A stretch of DNA of 61,441 nucleotides, taken from positions 1-61,441 of the forward strand of contig CAYRYU010000038.1 in NCBI GenBank assembly GCA_964428355.1, written 5' to 3'. Position 1 is the stretch's first letter; each line of letters begins with the position of its first letter. Source of the stretch: CAYRYU01 sp964428355. Its GTDB lineage: Bacteria; Muiribacteriota; Ozemobacteria; Ozemobacterales; Ozemobacteraceae. Under the pieces are notes generated by a model. That model searched no databases. It was not told the origin of the DNA and saw only the letters and a program-made list of their open reading frames with translations. Positions 50,831 through 57,876 of this stretch are shown one piece after another. The position numbers and the translations under genes are program-made.

Positions 50831-52102
50831 ATGGAAAACAGCGATCCTACGGTGAGAACGACAGGGCGACGGCCGCCGTTGGCGCGCCCTTCGCAGGTGG
50901 TGATCCTTTCCCGGGATCCGATGTACTCGGTTCTGCTTGAAATGACCATCCGGGAGTACAACTTCACTCCCCGGTTGACGGCTGTCCTTGAAAGGGTTGA
51001 GCAGCTTTCCACAACCTGTCCCACCGTCGCATGGTTCATAGACCTTGATGGGATCGACGAAAGCGTTGACGCCGTTGCCTCCCGGGCAAAGGGCAAGGCT
51101 CCGGATGCCAAGATCGTCTTCCTGAGTTCCAGGTTCACGCGGGAGTTGGCGCAGGAGTGCCTGAAACACCAGGCCCTCGCTCTCCTGGTCAAGCCATTGA
51201 ACATTCCGCGGCTGATCAGTTCCCTCAACCTCCTTCGGCAGGAAACCGAACTGCTGGAGAAGGATCATGTCCTTCCCCTGACCGAGAATCAGCTGGAGAC
51301 GTTGGAAGCCCCGAAGAAGGCGCGGAAGGCAGATGTTCACCCGCTTCTCCGAACGATGAAGATGTCCTGTCCGATCTGCGGAAGGAACTTCGAAGCCCTG
51401 TCCTTCAAGCTCTGGACAATACCTGTCAGCGATACCGACACCGACTTCTGCCCGATCTGCCCGGGGATGATGCATCCGGAACTCTACACCGTTATGGTCT
51501 GCACGGGTTGCCTTTTCGCCCATTATGTCGGAAAGTTTCCAGAAACCAAGGTTCCCGACGGACCCCGCGGGCATTTCCTCGGTCCCATTTCGACTTCGGA
51601 GAGGAGACAGATTGCGATCAACCTCGAGTTTTCCGGAGAGCGAACGCTCCTTCACGGGATCAAGAGTTTCGAGCTTGCGGCTTTTTCCGCGAGGGCACTC
51701 AAACTCCGGAATTTCGAGAAGCTCGCGGGGGAGTTCTTCCTGAAATCCTCCTGGTTGAGCCGTCGGATGGGGCATTCTATCCAGGAGGAACAATCCCAAC
51801 GCAAGGCACTGGAATGCTTCCGGAAGGTCTACCTTCCCTACCAGACGATCAACGGGATCTTTCCGGGCGACAACACCATCCTGGCCAAGATGGACCCCGG
51901 AATGGACAAACTCTCCCCCCGGGGAATCCTTGTCACGGGTTTCCTCGCGGGTGAGCTCGCCCGCAGGTTGAAGATGAGGCGGGAGTCCCAGTTCTACTTC
52001 GACGAGATCGTGAAGCTCCCATTTTTCTCGAGGTTCACGTCGCTCATGAGCCACATTTCCCATGTGATCCGACTCGCAAAAAAGGAAACCGGCCAGTCCT
52101 GA
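50831..52102 (+). CDS. REC-like receiver domain fused to DUF2225
   Basis: A 423-residue protein starting at ATG 50831 behind GGAGG (50822-50826). Residues about 22-140 have the layout of a response-regulator receiver domain: VVILSRDPMY, an Asp in WFIDLDG at the phospho-acceptor place, IVFLSS, and a Lys near the end in LLVKPL. Residues from about 175 are DUF2225, with zinc-like pairs CPICGRNF and CPICPGMM, then VCTGCLFAHYV. A helical tail follows. DUF2225 has no known function. No histidine kinase is adjacent, so the input is unknown. A terminator at 52228-52258 closes the unit. Confidence 0.85.
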   Translation: MENSDPTVRTTGRRPPLARPSQVVILSRDPMYSVLLEMTIREYNFTPRLTAVLERVEQLSTTCPTVAWFIDLDGIDESVDAVASRAKGKAPDAKIVFLSSRFTRELAQECLKHQALALLVKPLNIPRLISSLNLLRQETELLEKDHVLPLTENQLETLEAPKKARKADVHPLLRTMKMSCPICGRNFEALSFKLWTIPVSDTDTDFCPICPGMMHPELYTVMVCTGCLFAHYVGKFPETKVPDGPRGHFLGPISTSERRQIAINLEFSGERTLLHGIKSFELAAFSARALKLRNFEKLAGEFFLKSSWLSRRMGHSIQEEQSQRKALECFRKVYLPYQTINGIFPGDNTILAKMDPGMDKLSPRGILVTGFLAGELARRLKMRRESQFYFDEIVKLPFFSRFTSLMSHISHVIRLAKKETGQS

Positions 52103-52134
52103 ACTTTTTCGAAGGCGTTCACCTATCCCGGTTT

Positions 52135-52165
52135 CACCAAAAAGGCACAAGGGACACGAAGGCCC
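52135..52165. repeat. Single arm of the CACAAAGG-type repeat
   Basis: CACCAAAAAGGCACAAGGGACACGAAGG resembles the left arm of the element at 13484. No inverted partner is visible, so this is probably a decayed copy. The remaining gap holds the terminator below. Confidence 0.5.
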
Positions 52166-52227
52166 GAAAGGGGGAGAAGGTGAAGAACCTCGGGAGTGAG
52201 CGGTTACCTTTCATTGATCCGTACAAG

Positions 52228-52258
52228 CGAAAACCCGGTTCTTTCGAACCGGGTTTTT
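52228..52258. terminator. Rho-independent terminator, possibly bidirectional
   Basis: AAAACCCGGTTC (52230-52241), loop TTTC, GAACCGGGTTTT (52246-52257) with T-run. It lies between the convergent REC-DUF2225 and EF-G-like genes. Confidence 0.92.
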
Positions 52259-52290
52259 CTTCGAAAAACTCCTGGGCAGGCGGCGGGGGA

Positions 52291-54378
52291 TTACTCCTCC
52301 TGGACCTCTTCGGCCTTCCCGTATTCCTTGACAATCTGCTCGGTGACGTTTCCGGGGACTTCCTCGTAATAGGAGAATTTCATCGAGAAGTCCGCCCGGG
52401 ACTGGGTCATCGATTTAAGATCGGTTGCGTATTTGTACATTTCCGCGAGGGGGACGTTTGCCTTGACGGTCTGGTTGCCGTCGGCACCGGGTTCCATTCC
52501 GAGGATCCTGCCACGGCGGGAATTAAGGTCGCCGATGATTGCTCCCATGTAGGCTTCCCCCACAATGACGCTTACCTCGTAGATGGGCTCGAGGAGAACG
52601 GGTTTCGCTTCGGCGATTCCCTTCTTGAAGGCCAGTGTGGCGGCCAACTTGAACGCGAGTTCGGAAGAATCGACATCGTGGTAGGATCCGAAATCGAGGA
52701 TCGCCCGGAAGCCGATCGTCGGGAACCCGGCGATGGTGCCGCGTTTGCGGGCTTCCTGGAGACCCTTTTCGACCGCGGGAATGAAGTTCTTGGGAACGAC
52801 ACCGCCGACGATGGCATCGACGAACTCGAACTCCTGGCCGGGGAAGGGCTCGAAGGCGATCCAGACGTCACCGTACTGGCCGCGGCCGCCGGTCTGTTTC
52901 TTGTGCTTCCCCTGGACCCTTGCCTTGCCTTTGATCGTCTCGCGGTAGGGGATCCTGGGCTTGGTGATGTCGACATCGACGTTCCACCGGGCCTTCAGGC
53001 GGGAGACCGCAACATCTATATGGGTGTCCCCCAGACCTGAGATGAGCCCCTGGCCAAGCTCGGGGTCGAACTCGTATTTCAGGACCCCGTCATCACCGCA
53101 GAGGGTCTGGAGACCAGTGCCCATTTTTTCCTGATCCTGTTTCGTGCGCGGAGTGACCGCGTAGGTCAGCTTGGGGGCGGGAAGTGCCGGAACCTGGAAA
53201 ACCACGGGTTTCGATTTGTCGCACAGAGTGTCACCCCGGACGGTGATCTTGGGCTTGACCACGAGGGCGATATCCCCGGCTGTGAGGGCGTCGAGGTCGA
53301 GGCGGGCTTTCCCGCGAAGGGTCGTGAATGCACTGAAACGTTCGCCGGCTTCCTTCGTCGAGTTGTAGTAATCGGTTCCGGAGGAGAATTTCCCGCTGAC
53401 GCAGCGCAGAAAGATCATGTCCCCGGCCTGCTCGTTGATCTTCTTGAAGATGAAGGCGGTGGGGGCACCATCGAGTTTCGGCTCCACCTTGATCTTGTCC
53501 TGGGTTCCCGGGACAAGCGCTTCGATTGGGCCGCGCTCGAGGGGGGAGGGTGCGCATGAGAGAATAAGGTCGAGAAGCAGATCGGTCCCGATGTTCTTGA
53601 GCGACATTCCGCACACGAGGGGTTTGATCTTGTTGGCGGCGAGGCCCGCTTTCAGCGCGCCACGCAGCTCGGCGGGGGTGATCTCCTGCCCGTCGAAGTA
53701 CTTGGTCATCAGGGCATCGTCGCACTCCACGATGGATTCAAGGGTGCTTTCACGAAGTTTCGCTGCGAAATCCTTCTGGTCGGCCGGGACGTCCTTAACT
53801 TCGACCTTCTTGCCAACGTCGTCGGTGTATTGGTAGGCCTTCATGTCCAGGATATCGATGACGCCCTTGAGGTTGTTTGCGGTTCCCCAGGGGATCTGGA
53901 TGGGAACGATCTTGGGGTCGAAACCCTTCAGTTCGTCGAAGATCTTGGTCAGGTTCAGGTTTTCCTTGTCGAGTTTGCTGAGGAAGACGATCCGGGGAAG
54001 GTTATGGGTGTTGAGGATCTTCCAGTTCTTTTCCGTTCCGACTTCGATTCCGGAGGAAGCGTTGATGACCACGACCGCCGAATCCATTGCGTAGACCACC
54101 TTGTGGACTTCGCCCAAAAAATCGTCGAATCCGGGGGTGTCGAGAAGGTTTATCTTGTGGTCCTTCCACTCGAGAGAGGCAAGGGAAGTTCCGACCGTGG
54201 TCTTCCGCTTGACCTCTTCGGGGTCGTAGTTGAGGACGGAAGTGCCGTCGTCGACCTTCCCGATCCGGGAGTTGGCCCCTGTTTGGAACAACATTGCCTC
54301 CGCGAGGGTGGTTTTCCCCGCTCCCCCGTGTGAAACGAGGCCGATATTGCGGATTTTCTCGATTGGATAGACCTTCAT
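52291..54378 (-). CDS. Elongation factor G-like GTPase (EF-G-2 type)
   Basis: A 695-residue translational GTPase with the EF-G domain order. The P-loop is SHGGAGKTT (16-24) instead of the usual HIDAGKTT. The G3 motif is INLLDTPGF and the G4 motif is LSKLD where NK-x-D is usual. These changes are known from the EF-G-like paralogue group often called EF-G2, so this is probably not the main EF-G. The C-terminus has SRRGRILGMEPGADGN and the usual domain V ending. The ATG at 54378 has AGGAG six bases upstream; the first ATG at 54384 is too close. Such paralogues may act in ribosome recycling or stress, which is inferred. Confidence 0.92.
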   Translation of the reverse strand: MKVYPIEKIRNIGLVSHGGAGKTTLAEAMLFQTGANSRIGKVDDGTSVLNYDPEEVKRKTTVGTSLASLEWKDHKINLLDTPGFDDFLGEVHKVVYAMDSAVVVINASSGIEVGTEKNWKILNTHNLPRIVFLSKLDKENLNLTKIFDELKGFDPKIVPIQIPWGTANNLKGVIDILDMKAYQYTDDVGKKVEVKDVPADQKDFAAKLRESTLESIVECDDALMTKYFDGQEITPAELRGALKAGLAANKIKPLVCGMSLKNIGTDLLLDLILSCAPSPLERGPIEALVPGTQDKIKVEPKLDGAPTAFIFKKINEQAGDMIFLRCVSGKFSSGTDYYNSTKEAGERFSAFTTLRGKARLDLDALTAGDIALVVKPKITVRGDTLCDKSKPVVFQVPALPAPKLTYAVTPRTKQDQEKMGTGLQTLCGDDGVLKYEFDPELGQGLISGLGDTHIDVAVSRLKARWNVDVDITKPRIPYRETIKGKARVQGKHKKQTGGRGQYGDVWIAFEPFPGQEFEFVDAIVGGVVPKNFIPAVEKGLQEARKRGTIAGFPTIGFRAILDFGSYHDVDSSELAFKLAATLAFKKGIAEAKPVLLEPIYEVSVIVGEAYMGAIIGDLNSRRGRILGMEPGADGNQTVKANVPLAEMYKYATDLKSMTQSRADFSMKFSYYEEVPGNVTEQIVKEYGKAEEVQEE

Positions 54379-54689
54379 GTTCATCTCCTAGAAACAAGTG
54401 TTGACACACGGCTCCTTGGGTCCCTGACCGGGCTTAGGAGCCACGGGTCCCGCAGTGAAACGGGGCTCGTCCGAATCCCGGATGGTTTCCGTCCTTTATA
54501 CCGTACCACGACCACGTTTGCAAGGAATAATGAAGTTGTTGGAGGGGCGGTTGCATTCGCGTCCACGTTGCGATATACAGGATCTCGACCTGTCGACCAC
54601 GCGGGATCCGGGATCCCACCCAACTAACGTTCTACCATTCCACGGATGTGATGCATGCCGGGAATCGAAACTTCTTCGGAGGAACAGAC

Positions 54690-56956
54690 TTGCTGAACTC
54701 TCTGAGACGACAAGCGGGGAAAACAGTCTCCGCCATTTTCGCGGTCTTTTTCCTGGCGGCCGGCGTCCTTCCAGTTCTGGGAGCGGGGAGTTTCGAGACG
54801 AAACTCGACACCGCTTTCGCCCTTCAGCAGGGGAAGAGGTATGGCGAGCTCGAGAACCTCCTTCGGGGATCCGGGGCATCGAAAAATCTCGAGGACCTGC
54901 GCCAGTTCCTTCTGGCCGAATGCCTTCGGAACACCGGGAGAGAGGCCGAAGCTCTGGCCATCCTGGACGGGCTCGCCGGAGGGGACCCGACACTCAAGAC
55001 CAGTTCGGATGCGGCTTTCCAGTTGCTCCTCCTCGCCTCCCGTGTCCCGGGAAGGCTCCCCCCCGAAAGGGCGGAAAACCTTGCCGCCGACCTGCCGACG
55101 GCCTACCAGCGGGGCCGGGGGCTGGAGGCGGTCATGGACATGGTGCCCGCGCCCCCCAGGGAAAAGGCAAGGCTCGCCCTGGCCTCGCTGCGGGCTTACG
55201 GTGCCGATTCTACCCTTTCGGGGGAGTTCCCCGAATCCCGCTCGCTCCTCGAAAAGATCATCGGAAATTCCTCCGGGTTCGCTTTCACGAGGGACGAGTG
55301 GATGGAGGTTCTCATGGCCGCCAACCGGTCGGGGTTGGCTCCCAATGCCCACAGGTTGGCTTACGTCGTTCGCCCCGCCCTTGGAAAGACAGCTGAAGAC
55401 GCCGTGACACTGATCGAGGCGGATTCCCTTTCCGCGATCGGGAAGAAGGACCGTGGGTTGGCCCTGATCGACCAACGGGGCCGGACGTTTTCCGCCGACC
55501 CCGTTCTTCAGAGCCTTTCCAGGTTCATTCGCGGTGAGATCCTTTTCCGGTCGAACCGATTCGCGGAAGCCGCAATCGAGTTCGAAACGGCTCTTGCGGC
55601 GGGGAAAGAGCCCCACGATGGGGCGAATGTGCCCGAAGCGCCAGGATGGCGCAGTCCTAGAGGGCACCTCCCGGCATGGTCGGTTACCGCCCGTTATCGG
55701 GGGATGCAGTCCGCTTTCCGGGNNNNNNNNNNNNNNNNNNNNNNNNNNNNNNNNNNNNNNNNNNNNNNNNNNNNNNNNNNNNNNNNNNNNNNNNNNNNNN
55801 NNNNNNNNNNNNNNNNNNNNNNCTCCCGGCATGGTCGGTTACCGCCCGTTATCGGGGGATGCAGTCCGCTTTCCGGGCGGATAGGGATGAGCTGGCAATC
55901 GTCTTCGCGACGGCCCTGGCGGATTCCGAGGTCAAGAGCGCGGCTTTTCCCGCGGCTCTTTACGAGATGGGCCTGGCAAGATACGATGTCGGGGCCTGTC
56001 CAAGGGCGATTTCCTATTTCCGGCTGCTGGCGGAAAGGTTCCCGGGCCATTACAGGGCTGACGATGGGCTTGCCTACTCCGCGCTCTGTCTTTCCCCCGA
56101 GTCCACGGCAGGCAAGACGGCTTTGAAAGAGCTGCGGTCCAGATATCCCCACTCTTTTTTCCTTTACTGGCTCGAACCGTCCGCTAGAACCTCCCGGATT
56201 CCCTCCAGATCCTTCCAGGTTCCACCTGATCAAAAGGTTTCCAAACGGCTCGGAGCATGGAAAGTACTGTTCCGTTCACAGTTCTCGACCCATGCTCGCG
56301 AGGAGATCCGGAGAGCGATCGACCGCGATCCCGGAGACTTCGGTCTTGTGCGTGCTGTTGCGGAGGTGGCCGCCGAGGCAGGTGATTACAACCTCGTGAC
56401 CGGATACGGGGAAATCCTCCTCCGCAACGTTCTCGAAACGCGCAAAACCTCAGCGGAAATGCCTGACTGGGGCTGGAAGATCTATTACCCCCGACCCTTC
56501 TGGGCCAAAATCCAGGCGGAAGCGGCGCGGAGCGGGCTCGATCCGTTCTGGGTCCTTTCGATCATGCGTGAGGAAAGTCACTTCAATCCCAAGACGCTCT
56601 CCAAAAGCAATGCCATGAGTCTCATGCAGATCCTTCCCTCGACCGGGAAGTGGATTCACGGCAAACTTGGACTGAAGGGCAAATTCAAGAAGGAAACACT
56701 CTGGAACCAGGATTTGAACATTCGGTTCGGGGCCTGGTATCTGGGTTATCTCCGCGACCTGTTCGCCGGGGACCTCTTCCTTGCAGCGGCGGCCTACAAC
56801 GGCGGCCAGGGAAACATCCAGCGGAAGGTCGAAAACGGTCCCTACAAGCACCTCAGCGTCCTTTCCCGGCTGGACCGCGTCCCTCTTCCGGAAACCCGTG
56901 ACTATTACAAAAAGGTCATGGGGAGCTGGTGGAATTACCGGCGGTTGTACCAGTAG
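54690..56956 (+). CDS. Lytic transglycosylase (Slt type), split by an assembly gap
   Basis: A secreted murein-cleaving enzyme. The best start is TTG 54690, with GGAGG seven bases upstream; it gives a clean signal peptide (LNSLRRQAGKTVSAIFAVFF ending near LGAGS). Residues about 35-500 are TPR-like helices, as in the doughnut of Slt. The C-terminal SLT domain has the catalytic Glu in SIMREESHFNPK, SLMQILPSTG and AAAAYNGGQGNIQ. The frame is broken by 100 N (55723-55822), flanked by an exact 55-bp duplication. Removing N plus one copy (155 bases) restores a single frame of about 703 residues. A palindromic element lies in frame at about 55608-55722. Confidence 0.88.
55608..55722 (+). repeat. Nested palindromic element inside the lytic transglycosylase gene
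   Basis: GTGCCC (55629-55634) pairs with GGGCAC (55662-55667) around an inner GCGCCA-GGA-TGGCGC stem (55638-55652); upstream GCCCC-ACGAT-GGGGC forms another hairpin. A closely related sequence lies at 61397-61441. It reads in frame as EPHDGANVPEAPGWRSPRG and LPAWSVTARYRG, so it can be translated. Its right limit is uncertain because of the gap. Confidence 0.7.
55723..55822. other. Assembly gap of 100 N between duplicated 55-bp ends
   Basis: Exactly 100 N. The 55 bases before it (55668-55722) are identical to the 55 after it (55823-55877). This is the pattern left when two contigs that overlap by one k-mer are scaffolded with a placeholder. Confidence 0.97.
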
Positions 56957-57055
56957 ATTTGCCGGTCTTGATCAAAGCCCTTTCCTGCGGCCCCCGCGGA
57001 CTGGGCGCCCTCGACAAGTGCTTCAGCGAACCGTTCTGAAGCCCCCACCCCGGGG

Positions 57056-57202
57056 TCAGGGGAGGTGCCGGCCTTTCCGGATATCGGCCGAGGCAGCCTC
57101 CCTGAGGTTGTCCAGGATCGCGAAAAGGGTTCTGCTCAAGCCGATTCCGAGGAAGAGGGAAAAACCGCAGAGCAGGATGAACTCCTCGTGTACTCCGATC
57201 AT
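57056..57202 (-). CDS. Possible small membrane protein
   Basis: A 48-codon frame starting MIGVHEEFILLCGFSLFLG and ending IRKGRHLP. It has one hydrophobic helix (about 8-28) and a basic tail. It starts 4 bp after the stop of the HTH gene on the same strand, so it could be translated by coupling; there is no clear ribosome-binding site of its own. It is the only coding candidate I see in 56957-57206. Confidence 0.4.
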   Translation of the reverse strand: MIGVHEEFILLCGFSLFLGIGLSRTLFAILDNLREAASADIRKGRHLP

Positions 57203-57206
57203 GGCT

Positions 57207-57431
57207 CTAAAGCAGGTGTGAAGCGTCCTTCCTGAAAAAGGTCTCGACTTGCGATCGGTTGCTTTCTTCCATCTCTATCAGCCACTGCCTGATGCTGTCG
57301 GCCCGGAAACGGACCGAGCGCCCGATCTTGACCGTTGGAAGTCCGAGCTTCCGAAGCGTATAGATCGTATTCCTCTTGACCTGAAGAAAGGCCATCAACT
57401 CGGGAATCGTCATGAGGCTTTCACTGTTCAT
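57207..57431 (-). CDS. Small helix-turn-helix protein (excisionase/MerR-like)
   Basis: From the ATG at 57431, with GGAGG about 6 bases upstream, this is a 74-residue protein. It contains the excisionase-type fold LMTIPELMAFLQVKRNTIYTL, then LPTVKIGRSVRFRADSIRQWL, the usual wing and recognition pattern of the helix_turn_helix_17 group. Such proteins bind DNA as excisionases or small regulators. No integrase is nearby, so a mobile-element origin is possible but not shown. The surrounding AT-rich gap sets it apart from its neighbours. Confidence 0.85.
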   Translation of the reverse strand: MNSESLMTIPELMAFLQVKRNTIYTLRKLGLPTVKIGRSVRFRADSIRQWLIEMEESNRSQVETFFRKDASHLL

Positions 57432-57876
57432 CTGGAACCTCCCGAAGGTGCATGCTACGCGGATATACCATTTTATCGTCATGGGCAGGGCTCTTGTTGA
57501 GGACAATCTTGGCGATACCGAATTTCCCTGACCTGCAACCGAATTTCACAAAAAATCGAAAAATTGACTTCGGAGGTCCAACGATTATGCCGAAGATGAA
57601 ATTGAAGTTCAGGTTAAGTTTAAGTTCAACTTGATCTGAGCATCTGGACAACCAAATCCCTAACTCCCTTTCAATGTGTCGTGAGAACGGCACATTTTTT
57701 ATTTGCGGCAGATCGCTTTCATTCAGATTCCCCCCTTTCCTGATTCCGGAATTCTGGTAGAATATTCCCTGAGCTGATATGGAACTCCGCGGGTCGTCAT
57801 GGCACCCGGTTCATTGCCTGGTTCATGATTGGCTGGTGGAAATTGCGTGGGCGCAAGGGTTTCGGGGGGAAAAGTG
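57432..57876. other. AT-rich intergenic region with an orphan terminator
   Basis: This gap is clearly richer in A and T than the rest of the window, most of all at 57540-57720. It contains a perfect-looking terminator TGTGTCGT-GAGA-ACGGCACA then TTTTTT (57675-57700) on the plus strand, with no plus-strand gene just upstream. A short untranslated RNA ending there is possible. TAGAAT (57758-57763) may be the -10 box for the SUMF1-like gene. No open frame here looks coding. Confidence 0.45.
57673..57700 (+). terminator. Orphan rho-independent terminator
   Basis: TGTGTCGT (57675-57682), loop GAGA, ACGGCACA (57687-57694), with one G-T wobble pair, then TTTTTT. No coding gene precedes it on this strand; the nearest is the transglycosylase 700 bp away. 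Confidence 0.8.

Noticed and set aside
54540..54665. tRNA-like stretch before the transglycosylase gene (minus-strand AATGGTAGAAC and a later GGTCGAGATCC)
   Set aside because: The D-arm-like and T-arm-like parts are not at tRNA spacing, the anticodon loop does not form and no acceptor stem pairs. A tRNA covariance scan would settle it.
55676..56956. Separate downstream gene starting at an ATG in the 55-bp copy, or a programmed frameshift
   Set aside because: The ATG lies inside the duplicated sequence, and collapsing the overlap restores the upstream frame exactly. An assembly artefact is simpler.
57421..57693. A 90-codon minus-strand frame in the AT-rich gap
   Set aside because: It has low-complexity Leu/Asn/Phe composition, no ribosome-binding site and overlaps the promoter and start of the HTH gene.
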